A stretch of DNA of 64,000 bases from Halospeciosus flavus. GTDB lineage: Archaea; Halobacteriota; Halobacteria; Halobacteriales; Halobacteriaceae. Positions 43,474-51,833 of the stretch are shown here, piece by piece. Made by a program: the position numbers and the translations under genes. Position 1 is the stretch's first letter, and each line of letters begins with the position of its first letter. The notes beneath the pieces were generated by a model. It made no database searches and was not told the origin of the DNA. It saw only the letters and a list, made by a program, of their open reading frames with translations. The stretch lies in assembly GCF_029814175.1 (NCBI RefSeq), contig NZ_CP122312.1, forward strand, positions 1,178,001 through 1,242,000, given 5' to 3'.

Positions 43474-45018
43474 ATGTCCACCGGAGCGGAGACCTACGTC
43501 GGAGCAATCGATCAGGGGACGACCGGGACGCGCTTCATGGTCTTCGACCACGCGGGACAGGTCGTCGCGAACGCCTACGAGACACACGAGCAGTACTACC
43601 CGGAGCCGGGGTGGGTCGAACACGACGCGACCGAGATCTGGGAGAACACGAAGTTGGTCATCGTCGAGGCGCTCGCCGACGCCGAGTTGGACGCGACCGA
43701 CCTCGACGCCATCGGCGTCACCAACCAGCGTGAGACGACCGTCCTCTGGGACGCCCACTCGGGCGAGCCGGTCCACAACGCCATCGTCTGGCAGGACCGG
43801 CGAACGACCGACCGCATCGAGCAACTCGAAGCCGACGGGTGGGCCGACCGAATCCGTGCGAAGACCGGCCTCCAACCCGACGCCTACTTCTCCGGGACGA
43901 AGGCCGAGTGGCTCCTCGACAACGCGGACCCGATCAAACTCCAGCGGACCCGCCCGCAGGATATCCGCGAGCGGGCCGAGGAGGGCGAAGTCCTCTTCGG
44001 GACCATCGACTCCTGGCTCGTCTACAAACTCACGGGCGCCCACGTCACCGACGTGACGAACGCCTCGCGGACGATGCTGTACAACATCCACGAGACCGAG
44101 TGGGACGACGAACTCCTCGAGGAACTCCGCGTCCCCGAGGCGATGCTCCCCGAGGTCCGCCCATCCTCAGACGACGAGTACTACGGGTTCACTGACCCCG
44201 AGGGATTCCTCGACACCGAGGTGCCAGTTGCAGGCGCACTCGGCGACCAGCAGGCCGCCCTCTTCGGGCAGACGTGTTTCGACGCGGGCGACGCGAAGAA
44301 CACCTACGGGACCGGCTCCTTCTTCCTGATGAACACGGGCGACGAGGCCGTCGAGTCCGACCACGGCCTCCTCACGACCATCGGCTTCCAGCGCTCGGAT
44401 GAGCCCGTCCAGTACGCACTGGAGGGGTCGATCTTCGTCACGGGCGCCGCCATCGAGTGGCTCGAAGATGTGGACCTCATCGAGGACCCCCGCGAGACGG
44501 CGACACTCGCCCGCTCGGTCGACTCCACGGACGGTGTCTACGTCGTCCCCGCGTTCACGGGTCTCGGCGCTCCCCACTGGGACCAGCGTGCTCGCGGGAC
44601 CATCGTCGGGATGACTCGTGGCACCCGCCGCGAGCACGTCGTCCGCGCCACCCTCGAATCCATCGCCTACCAGACTCGGGACGTCCTCGAGGCGATGGAG
44701 GCCGACGCGGGCATCGAGATGAACGAACTCCGCGTGGACGGCGGTGCTGTGAAGAACAACTTCCTCTGTCAACTCCAGTCCGACGTCATCGGCACCGAAA
44801 TTCTCCGCCCGCAAGTCGACGAGACGACGGCTCTCGGTGCGGCCTACGCGGCCGGTCTCGCCACTGGCTACTGGGAGACGGTCGACGAACTCCGTGAGAA
44901 TTGGCAGGTCGACCGTGCGTTCGAACCGCGGGACGCCGCCGACTGGGACGCCCGCTACGAGCGGTGGGGCGACGCCGTCGAACGCGCGAAAGACTGGGCG
45001 CAGGAAGGGACGGAGTAA
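43474..45018 (+). CDS. glpK: Glycerol kinase
   Basis: 514 residues starting MSTGAETYVGAIDQGTTGTR; an upstream ATG at 43417 is not preferred because family similarity begins here. FGGY landmarks include GAIDQGTTGTRFMVFDHAGQ, IGVTNQRETTVLWDAHSGEP, NAIVWQDRRTTDRIEQLE, NTYGTGSFFLMNTGD and FTGLGAPHWDQRARGTIVGM. It phosphorylates glycerol to glycerol 3-phosphate, a main carbon source for haloarchaea. It shares a short intergenic region with the divergent glycerol-3-phosphate dehydrogenase, and both are likely co-regulated. Confidence 0.95.
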   Translation: MSTGAETYVGAIDQGTTGTRFMVFDHAGQVVANAYETHEQYYPEPGWVEHDATEIWENTKLVIVEALADAELDATDLDAIGVTNQRETTVLWDAHSGEPVHNAIVWQDRRTTDRIEQLEADGWADRIRAKTGLQPDAYFSGTKAEWLLDNADPIKLQRTRPQDIRERAEEGEVLFGTIDSWLVYKLTGAHVTDVTNASRTMLYNIHETEWDDELLEELRVPEAMLPEVRPSSDDEYYGFTDPEGFLDTEVPVAGALGDQQAALFGQTCFDAGDAKNTYGTGSFFLMNTGDEAVESDHGLLTTIGFQRSDEPVQYALEGSIFVTGAAIEWLEDVDLIEDPRETATLARSVDSTDGVYVVPAFTGLGAPHWDQRARGTIVGMTRGTRREHVVRATLESIAYQTRDVLEAMEADAGIEMNELRVDGGAVKNNFLCQLQSDVIGTEILRPQVDETTALGAAYAAGLATGYWETVDELRENWQVDRAFEPRDAADWDARYERWGDAVERAKDWAQEGTE

Positions 45019-45054
45019 CGGAGGCTGCCTCGATAGCGTACCCTGGCTGCCTCT

Positions 45055-45480
45055 TCAGACGTACTCTCGTTCCAGTTCGTCGAACAACTCGACGACCCGA
45101 CTCTCGATTTCGTCACGAATCGCCCGGACTTCCGCGGGCGACTTCCCGTCCGGGTCGGTGAGGTCCCAGTCGCGATTCTCACCGGCCCACCCGGCGGGAC
45201 AGACGTCGTCGGCCGAACAGCCCATCGTGATGACGTAGTCGGCGCGCTGAATCTCCTCGAAGGTTACCTCGCGGGGTTCGCGGTCGGATAGGTCGAAGCC
45301 TTCCTCGCGCATGGTCTCGACGACCTCTTGGTGGACGTGGTCGGCTGGACGCGTCCCACCAGTAATGATTTCGACGTCGTCTTCGAGGCCACGGTCTGCG
45401 ACCTCGCGTTCGGCGAACGCGGTGGCCATCTGCGAGCGACCCGCATTCTGGACGCAGACGAAGGCGACGGTAGTCGTCAT
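45055..45480 (-). CDS. arsC: Arsenate reductase, low-molecular-weight phosphatase type
   Basis: 141 residues. The phosphatase loop is at the start: MTTTVAFVCVQNAGRSQMAT (C-x5-R). Further Cys residues lie in VITMGCSADDVCPAGWAGEN, the thiol relay typical of thioredoxin-coupled arsenate reductases. It reduces arsenate to arsenite, which Acr3 then exports. It is the last gene of arsR-acr3-arsC, separated from acr3 by 126 bases that contain a partial copy of its own 5' end. Confidence 0.92.
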   Translation of the reverse strand: MTTTVAFVCVQNAGRSQMATAFAEREVADRGLEDDVEIITGGTRPADHVHQEVVETMREEGFDLSDREPREVTFEEIQRADYVITMGCSADDVCPAGWAGENRDWDLTDPDGKSPAEVRAIRDEIESRVVELFDELEREYV

Positions 45481-45606
45481 GCGACGACCTCCGAGCCGGA
45501 GTGCAGAGCCAGCGAGTCGCAGCGCCGAGTAGTTCGAGGCGACCGTCTCGCCCGGTTCTGGACGCAGACGAAGGCGACGGTGACGCGCTCCGATTCACGT
45601 TGGTTC
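45481..45606 (-). repeat. Duplicated 5' end of arsC between acr3 and arsC
   Basis: The bases ttctggacgcagacgaaggc gacggt near 45556-45581 repeat the 5' end of arsC at about 45441-45466. On the minus strand the copy reads VTVAFVCVQN, the arsC phosphatase-loop start, then drifts into unrelated sequence. It is a truncated duplicate of arsC, probably a scar of recombination. Confidence 0.75.
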
Positions 45607-46656
45607 TCAGTCGGAGTAGGCAACGCCACTCACCTCCGCCTCGGGGAACATCGTGTCCTTCGTCGCGAGCGCCACGCGGACGAGTGCGAGCATCACCGGC
45701 ACCTCGATGAGTGGGCCGACGACCGTCGCGAGGGCGACGTTACTACCGATCCCGAACACCGCGACGGCGACGGCGATGGCGAGTTCGAAGTTGTTCGAGG
45801 ACGCCGTGAACGCCACGCTGATACTCTCGGTGTAGTCGAAGCCGAGCAGGGCACTCGCACCGTACGCGAGACCCCAGAGGCCGACGAAGAAGACGAACAG
45901 CGGGGCGGCGATGAGCGCAATCTGTTCGGGGTGGCCGACGATGTAGTCGCCTTTCAGCGCGAACATCACGATGACCGTGAAGAGCAGCCCCAGCAGCCCC
46001 AGCGGCGAGATACGTGGGATGAAGCGCCCGTAGTAGGTCTCACGACCGACCGTTCGGAAGGCCACCTTCTGGACGAGGTAGCCCAACACGAGCGGGAGCC
46101 CGAGGAAGACGCCGACCATCTGGGCGACGAGGCCCATCGAGACGTCGACGGCGGTCCCACGCATGACGGTGAGGAAGAGGAAGGCGTAGGGGACGAAGAG
46201 GACGATCTGCAGGAGGCTGTTGACGCCCACACAGACCGCACACATCTCCTGGTTCCCGGCGGCGAGTTCGTTCCAGACGAGCACCATCGCGATACACGGT
46301 GCGATGCCGACGATGATGAGGCCGGTCACGAACTCGGGGTGGCCACCGAGGAAGAGGACGGCCAACCCGTACATAACGAAAGGAGCGATTAGCCAGTTGA
46401 ACGCGAGCGTCAGCCCGATCTCCCGGCGGGCCGTCCGCGTGACTGTCGGGATACGCCCGTAGTCGATCTCGGCCATGATGGGGAAGATCATCACGAAGAG
46501 ACCGAGCGCGATGGGGAGACTCGTCCCGTGCCAGGTGACCGCGTTCAGGACGTCGACGAATCCGGGGGCGAAGCGCCCGAGGCCGACCCCGAGCACCATC
46601 GCGAGCGCGATCCAGAGCGTGAGATACCGATCGAGAACACCCAGGTCGTCGCTCAC
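45607..46656 (-). CDS. acr3: Arsenite efflux permease, Acr3 family
   Basis: 349 residues with about 10 helices. Landmarks are TSLPIALGLFVMIFPIMAEI, LIIVGIAPCIAMVLVWNELA with the conserved Cys of the transport site, and the family block SISVAFTASSNNFELAIAVA near the C-terminus. Acr3 exports arsenite, driven by the proton gradient. The start overlaps the end of arsR by 4 bases, so the two are translationally coupled. Confidence 0.94.
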   Translation of the reverse strand: MSDDLGVLDRYLTLWIALAMVLGVGLGRFAPGFVDVLNAVTWHGTSLPIALGLFVMIFPIMAEIDYGRIPTVTRTARREIGLTLAFNWLIAPFVMYGLAVLFLGGHPEFVTGLIIVGIAPCIAMVLVWNELAAGNQEMCAVCVGVNSLLQIVLFVPYAFLFLTVMRGTAVDVSMGLVAQMVGVFLGLPLVLGYLVQKVAFRTVGRETYYGRFIPRISPLGLLGLLFTVIVMFALKGDYIVGHPEQIALIAAPLFVFFVGLWGLAYGASALLGFDYTESISVAFTASSNNFELAIAVAVAVFGIGSNVALATVVGPLIEVPVMLALVRVALATKDTMFPEAEVSGVAYSD

Positions 46657-47063
46657 GCGTCTACACCTCCGTCATCTCGAGTTTCGTCGAGGACGGCGAA
46701 CAGTCGCTCGGCGCGTTCGGTGCTTCGGTAGTAACGCCAGTTGCCCTCTTTGCGTCGGGTGACGAGCCCGGCGTCGACGAGGTCGCCGAGCGCGTGGCTC
46801 AACGCACTCGTACTCACGTCGAACAGCGGTTCGAGTTCACAGACACAGAGTTCGTCGTCGGCGCCGACGAGGATACGCGCGATTCGGCTCCGGGTTTCGT
46901 TGCCCAGCGTCGAGAAGACGCCACAGTCGTCGTCGAACGACGACCCCGCGGCGTCGTCGGAGAGGGTGTCGAGTTCGTCGAGACGCGCCTCGACGTCGGC
47001 GGCACAGCACTCGCCGAGTTCGTCCGTGAGGAGGCGTTCGAGGCGCTCGGTGGACTGACTCAT
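46653..47063 (-). CDS. arsR: ArsR-family metalloid-responsive repressor
   Basis: 136 residues from MSQSTERLERLLTDELGECC; an upstream start would add only six residues. The metal site motif ELCVCEL (Cys-x-Cys at the start of the recognition region) is in GADDELCVCELEPLFDVSTS, the ArsR form. The HTH continues ALSHALGDLVDAGLVTRRKE and the wing is GNWRYYRSTERAERLF. An extra Cys pair, GECCAA, lies near the N-terminus. It should repress arsR-acr3-arsC and release on binding arsenite or antimonite. Confidence 0.93.
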   Translation of the reverse strand: MSQSTERLERLLTDELGECCAADVEARLDELDTLSDDAAGSSFDDDCGVFSTLGNETRSRIARILVGADDELCVCELEPLFDVSTSALSHALGDLVDAGLVTRRKEGNWRYYRSTERAERLFAVLDETRDDGGVDA

Positions 47064-47234
47064 CACCCACTGTTTGAGCAATCGTTCAGATAGAGGTTCC
47101 GAATCTGTGTGAGCGAGTATTCAGATACGAATTGCCGACTGACAGATACTACTGATAATGATAGGTCATTCTCCGCAATCGGTCCTAACCTGATAGTGAA
47201 AGTATCCTTGCCCGACGCAGTCCTACTTCATTTT

Positions 47235-47414
47235 ATGTCGCAGTCGCCGGTGACGAGATCTGTCGTCTGTCCGAGTTGTGAGTCGAAGGCTCTCGCTGTC
47301 GTTCCCAGTGACAGTACGATCGTCGACGAAGAAGACGATGCGGACGGAAAGGTCTGGACCGACTGTCGAACCTGTGGCGAGGAGTTCCTCACGTACTACC
47401 GCGTCGACGACTAG
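47235..47414 (+). CDS. Small zinc-ribbon protein
   Basis: 59 residues starting MSQSPVTRSVVCPSCESKAL, the more likely start; a longer frame from 47109 is Ser/Thr-rich and probably not translated. Two CxxC knuckles, VVCPSCESKAL and WTDCRTCGEEFL, make a classic zinc ribbon, with an acidic linker between. It resembles the many small zinc-finger proteins of Halobacteria, some of which influence motility or biofilm. Convergent with cutA. Confidence 0.85.
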   Translation: MSQSPVTRSVVCPSCESKALAVVPSDSTIVDEEDDADGKVWTDCRTCGEEFLTYYRVDD

Positions 47415-47731
47415 CTCCGTTCTTCGTCCGTTCCGACGCTGCCGTCGCACCACTCCGCGAACGCCGAGAGTTCGTCGTCCTCGTCGAAGCGCTCGATACA
47501 CGGGACTTCCGCGGGGTGGTGGCGCTCGACGTAGGTCTGGAGGTCGTCGTACCGTTCGTCGGTCGTCTTCGCGAAGAGGATTTTCTCCTCGTCGTCGTGG
47601 ATCTCACCTCGCCAGCGATAGACGGAGTTACACTCGACGGCGTTCACACAGGCCGCGAGCCGTTCTTCGACGAGTGCGCGCGCCAGCTCGTCGGCCTCGT
47701 CCACGGGGACCGTAATGTACGCAGTGGGCAT
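47411..47731 (-). CDS. cutA: Divalent-cation tolerance protein CutA
   Basis: 106 residues, the standard size, from MPTAYITVPVDEADELARAL. The landmarks ERLAACVNAVECNSVYRWRG EI and EKILFAKTTDERYDDLQTYV match CutA, as does HHPAEVPCIERFDED. CutA is a small trimeric cytoplasmic protein associated with metal tolerance; its exact role is unsettled. The start at 47731 is preferred to 47758 because family similarity begins there. It overlaps the convergent zinc-ribbon gene by 4 bases. Confidence 0.92.
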   Translation of the reverse strand: MPTAYITVPVDEADELARALVEERLAACVNAVECNSVYRWRGEIHDDEEKILFAKTTDERYDDLQTYVERHHPAEVPCIERFDEDDELSAFAEWCDGSVGTDEERS

Positions 47732-47782
47732 ACTCGTGTGTCCGAACGGCCCCCTCAAAGTTCCGGTGGGCGCCCGCGAGCG

Positions 47783-48645
47783 TCACCAAGAAGTCACGTC
47801 GTCCGGGAACGCCTCGGGCATCCGCTCGCCGACGTCGCCGTGTTCGACGACGGCCGCGAGTTTATCGAGGCGATCGAGCATGTCACTGTCCGGGTCGTGT
47901 GCCGCCAACGGAACGCCGTTGCGCCACGCCCGTCGGAAGGCGACGCGCTTGCGAATGCCCGGGCCGGGCGGGTAGTCGTGATCGAGTTTCGACGAGCGGG
48001 CGAACAACGGAAGCCGATCCCCGTACTCGGACTCCTCGATAGCGCCGACGATGCGACACTCCTCGCTGTCGCCCTGCAACTCGTTGGGCACGATGGCGAG
48101 GATATCGACGTCCACCTCGCGGCTGAGTGGGTCGATCTGCTGGTCGACCATGCGCTCGAACCCACTGAGACTCGGCTGGTGGGACGGATGGGAACGAGGA
48201 CGTTCCCGGTCGCGACCATCGAGGCGTCGGAGAGTGGGCCGATCTTGGGTGGGGTATCGACGATAATGTAGTCGTAGACGTCGCCGAGAAGTGGGTCGAC
48301 GACGGCGTTGCGGACGCGAAACTGCCCGAACGAGGCGTCGCGGATGGCGGATTCGACGCGTGCGAGCGACTCGTGGGACGGAACGACGTCGAACCAGTCG
48401 GTCTCGTGGACGACGTCTTCGACGGCGACGTCGCTCTCGGGGTCGAGGACGTCGGCCAGACTCGGGTCGGCCGTGTAGGCGTCTTCGAGTCCGATGCCTT
48501 CGGTCGCGTCGCCCTGCTGGTCGAGGTCGACGAGGAGGACGTCGTGCCCGCGATTCGCGAGGCGCTCCGCGAGATTGATAGCAATCGTCGTCTTGCCGAC
48601 GCCGCCCTTCTGCAGGGCGACGCTTACCGCGCGTGGTTCGGGCAT
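47783..48645 (-). pseudogene. ParA-family ATPase gene with a single-base frameshift
   Basis: The 5' part encodes MPEPRAVSVALQKGGVGKTT (deviant Walker A KGGVGKT), VDLDQQGDATEGIGL and VYDYIIVDTPPKIGPLSDAS, typical of ParA/MinD proteins. At about 48165-48175 the reading frame breaks: the sequence after VPIRPTSRV continues in a different frame as SGFERMVDQQIDPLSREVDV and ILAIVPNELQGDSEECRIVG to the end VGERMPEAFPDDVTSW. One missing base explains it. The product is a truncated ATPase unless this is a sequencing error. ParA here suggests a plasmid origin or chromosome-partition relic. Confidence 0.85.
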
Positions 48646-48817
48646 GGTGGGGGAGAGGGGAGAGTGGTCGTCGAACGACCGCGGCGTCGCTAGTAGTGTC
48701 TACTTGGACTCGTCACGCTTAATTCTTGCATTTGACCAACAGTTACCGACCCGACCTGTCCACACTCCAGAGAGTTAGAAAAATCGCCCGCAGGCGCCGT
48801 CGTGACCGCCGGTTCAC

Positions 48818-49276
48818 TCAGAAGTCCGGCAGGTCGTCGGGGGCCTCGTAGTCGGCCTCCCAGTCGACCCACTCCGCTTTGAGCGTGTCCGAGACGACGC
48901 GGCCGAGTTCGGTCATCGCGGCGTTGATAGCCGAAACCGTCTCCCAGGAGTCGAGATCCGGGTGGATGCCCCGCACCTTCCAGTCCTCGGGGAGGCCGGG
49001 CGCGTGGTAGCCCACGCGGTCGGCGAAGTCGTCCCAGAAGAAGTCGAACTCCTGGAGCATGTCGAGGTCGAGGACGATGGCGAACTCCTCTTCTGTGAGG
49101 TCGGTCGTTTCGGCCCACTCCGCGAAGGCGTCGTCCCACGCACCGTCGTGGAGGAACTCGTCGAGGTCCTCGCGGTGGTACTCGTCGCCCTGCACGTCGA
49201 CGTCCTCGTACTCCTCGACGCCCGCGTCCGTCTCCAGTTCGGGCGGGTCGGGAATCTCGTCGTAGTCGAGGCTCAT
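48818..49276 (-). CDS. Acidic protein of unknown function, conserved-looking
   Basis: 152 residues from MSLDYDEIPDPPELETDAGV. The protein is unusually acidic and Trp-rich, with WDDAFAEWAETTDLTEEEFA and FFWDDFADRVGYHAPGLPED, then WETVSAINAAMTELGRVVSD. No membrane helix, metal motif or known domain is visible. Base composition and codon use are like real neighbours, so it is a genuine gene. I do not recognise the family. Confidence 0.82.
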   Translation of the reverse strand: MSLDYDEIPDPPELETDAGVEEYEDVDVQGDEYHREDLDEFLHDGAWDDAFAEWAETTDLTEEEFAIVLDLDMLQEFDFFWDDFADRVGYHAPGLPEDWKVRGIHPDLDSWETVSAINAAMTELGRVVSDTLKAEWVDWEADYEAPDDLPDF

Positions 49277-49332
49277 GCACACCCGTAAGTCGGGTAGGCG
49301 GAAAAAGGATTCACTCGCGTTTCTGTGTGCGG

Positions 49333-49788
49333 TCAGTTGTTGCTCGCGAGGTCGTCCTCACCGTCGAGGGCACCCTGCTGGAGACGCACGGATTCGTCGG
49401 TCTCGACTTCGAGGTCTGGGACTTCGGTCGGCTCGCCGTCGTCGTCGACGGCGACGTAGACGAAGTACGACTCCGTCGTGAGTTCCGTCTCGCGAGTCTC
49501 CAGGTTCTCGGCGAACACCTTGAGACGCACTTTGACGCTCGTCCGGCCGGCCTCGTAGACGTAGGCCTCGATGAACGCGGTGTCGCCGACGGGGATGGGC
49601 CGCTTGAAGTTCACCTGTTCCATCCGCGCGGTGACGACCGACTCGCCGGCGAAGCGCATCGCCGACATCGCGCCGACCTCGTCCATCCACTTCATCACGT
49701 TCCCACCGTGGGCGGTCCCGTGGGGGTTGGCGTGATTCGGCTGGACCATCTCGCGGTTCTCGATGTACGTCTCCATCAGTTCGGTCAT
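49333..49788 (-). CDS. Acyl-CoA thioesterase, hotdog fold
   Basis: 151 residues from MTELMETYIENREMVQPNHA. The pattern NREMVQPNHANPHGTAHGGN VMKWMDEVGAMSA is the signature of the YciA/BACH acyl-CoA hydrolase group: NPxGTxHGG then a central helix with the catalytic Asp (MDE). EQVNFKRPIPVGDTAFIEAY and VYVAVDDDGEPTEVPDLEVE follow. The longer frame from 49833 is not preferred. It probably hydrolyses medium- or long-chain acyl-CoA; substrate range unknown. Confidence 0.9.
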   Translation of the reverse strand: MTELMETYIENREMVQPNHANPHGTAHGGNVMKWMDEVGAMSAMRFAGESVVTARMEQVNFKRPIPVGDTAFIEAYVYEAGRTSVKVRLKVFAENLETRETELTTESYFVYVAVDDDGEPTEVPDLEVETDESVRLQQGALDGEDDLASNN

Positions 49789-49882
49789 AGCACTGGATTC
49801 GTCGCCGGGGAAGGTGACGTTTGCCCTCCGCACTCTCGCGTGAGCGGAAGTCGTAAGGCCGGCGGGCGGATATTCTGGGGCA

Positions 49883-50281
49883 ATGAGTGATGGTACCGAC
49901 CGCGGGTCGGTCCACGTCGTGGGAACGGCACACGTCTCCCACGAGAGCGTCGACCGGGTTCGAGAGGAAATCTCCGAACACGACCCGGACGTCGTCGCGG
50001 TCGAACTCGACGAGGGCCGCTATCGCCAAATGAAGGGCGAGGCCCCCGACGATATCGACCCCCAGGACCTCCTCCGCGGCAGTATGGCGTTCCAGTTCCT
50101 CGCTTACTGGCTGCTCTCCTACGTCCAGAAACGCCTCGGCGACCGCTTCGACATCGAACCAGGCGCGGATATGCTGGCGGCCGTCGAAACCGCCGAAGAA
50201 CGCGGCCACGAGGTCGCGTTGATCGACCGCAACATCCAGGTGACCATCCAACGCTTCTGGTCGCGGATGGGTATCCTGGAG
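49883..50281 (+). pseudogene. 5' part of a TraB-family gene split by an IS66-type element
   Basis: The first 133 residues: SVHVVGTAHVSHESVDRVRE, then DPDVVAVELDEGRYRQMKG and ALIDRNIQVTIQRFWSRMGI LE, the conserved start of TraB/PrgY family proteins (GTAHVS and E-L-D/E motifs, possibly a metal-binding site related to the TIKI/TraB fold). The element begins directly after codon GAG at 50279-50281. The 3' part is at 51834-52916. As interrupted, the protein would end VRV within the element. Confidence 0.92.
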
Positions 50282-51825
50282 GTACGTGTTTAGCCCCAGA
50301 TCGATTTCGGTAGTCTCTCGTAGGGACCGAGAAACAAATGACGTAGATCGATGCAACAGGCGAGTGAGTGTACCCTCGAGGGATGGTCTCCGGATCGGAG
50401 ACCATCCCGTCTCGTCTGTTCATGACTTCTTCGGAGCCGACCAAAGAAGAGATCCTCGACCGTCTTGCTGCGCTTGAGGAAGAAAACGAAAAGCTCCGAG
50501 AGGAGAACAAGCGGCTCAGAGCCAAGCTTCGGTGGTACGAGGGACCCCATACACCGCCGAGCAAGGACCAATCGGACCAAGAGGAGTCGTCCTCGTCCGG
50601 CGGGGACGAGGACGACGAACAGCCACGGACTGACGGTGGCACGCCCGGCCGAATGTCTGGACACGACCCGGAATGGCGCGACGCTCCTGACCCAGATCGA
50701 GAAATCGAGGTCACCTGTGACTGCTGTCCAGACTGTGGTGAAGCGTTCGACGAGTCGGCGGGCGTCAGCCCCCGACTCGTCGAGGAACTCCCTGATCCAC
50801 AGCCACCGGAAGTCACACAGTACAACCGCCACCACTACGAGTGTCACTCCTGTGGTGCCGAGACTGTGGCCTCACACCCCGACTGCCCCGATGAGGGGCA
50901 GTTCGGGGTGAACGTCATCGCACAGGCGGCGCTCTCTCGGTACGACCACCGCCTTCCCTACCGGAAGATCGGCGACCGCTTCGAACAACTCCACGGACTG
51001 GTGCTGTCAGGCGCGTCCGCGTGGCACGCGACCGAGCGCGCTGCGCGCGCCGGTCGCTGTAAGTACGAGCAGATTCGACGCCAGATCCAGCAAGCCGACG
51101 TCGTCCACATTGACGAGACTGGAATCAAACGCAACGGCGAACAGGCATGGATCTGGACGTTCACCACCGAGAACCACACGCTGTACGCGGTCAGGGAGAG
51201 TCGAGGAAGTGATGTTCCCGCGGAAGTCCTTGGCGAGGACTTCGCGGGAACGGTCGTCTGTGATGGCTGGACGGCGTATCCGGCTTTCAGCAGCAACCTC
51301 CAGCGGTGTTGGGCGCATATTCTCCGGGAGGCTGAAGACGCCGCCGAGAAGCAGGCGGAAGGCGAACCGATCTATCGTGCTCTCAAACAGCTACGTCGCT
51401 CTCCAGACTCGGCTGGAGAGCGACTTGACAGTCCGTAAGCGAGCAGAACTCCAACGTGTGGCGCGGAGAGAGCTTGAATCGCTGATAGAGCGGTCAGTTC
51501 CCGACGGACCAGTGGCAACACTACTTGGCAAGATCGAAGGAGGCCTTGACCACTGGCTCACCTTCATCGGTGAGCCAGCGGTCTCCCCAACGAACAACGC
51601 CGCTGAAAATGCGCTTCGTGAGCCAGTGGTTCTCCGGAAGCTCATCGGAACGCTCCGCAACGACCGCGGCATGTTTGTGCATGAGACGCTGCTGTCCCTG
51701 CTGGCGACCTGCCGCCAGCAGGGACGCAATCCCTACGATGAGTTCAAGCGAATCGCTCGAGACAACGAGATGATTTCACGAGCTCAGGCTGTGCCCGCTG
51801 TTGCGTCCTCGGGGTAAACACGTAC
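50282..51825 (+). mobile_element. IS66-type insertion sequence, 1544 bp
   Basis: The ends are gtacgtgtttagccccag and, read inward, gtacgtgtttaccccgag, a terminal inverted repeat. The direct repeat tcctggag at 50274-50281 and 51826-51833 is an 8-bp target duplication, the family's usual size. It carries one transposase-like gene, itself frameshifted near 51391. Precise removal with one duplication restores an open frame GILE|KLRLVGG in the TraB-family gene. Confidence 0.93.
50422..51817 (+). pseudogene. IS66-type transposase with a one-base frameshift
   Basis: The 5' frame from MTSSEPTKEEILDRLAALEE has the coiled leucine-rich start, a Cys-rich zinc-binding part (CDCCPDCGEAFDESAG, HHYECHSCGAETVASHPDCP) and the catalytic start VVHIDETGIKRNGEQAWIWT. 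At about 51391 the frame breaks after IYRALKQ; the continuation YVALQTRLESDLTVRKRAEL, then EPAVSPTNNAAENALREPVV, with the catalytic Glu (AAENALR), is in the +1 frame to the stop at 51817. One extra base explains it. A programmed frameshift cannot be excluded but no clear slippery site is seen. Confidence 0.85.
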
Positions 51826-51833
51826 TCCTGGAG

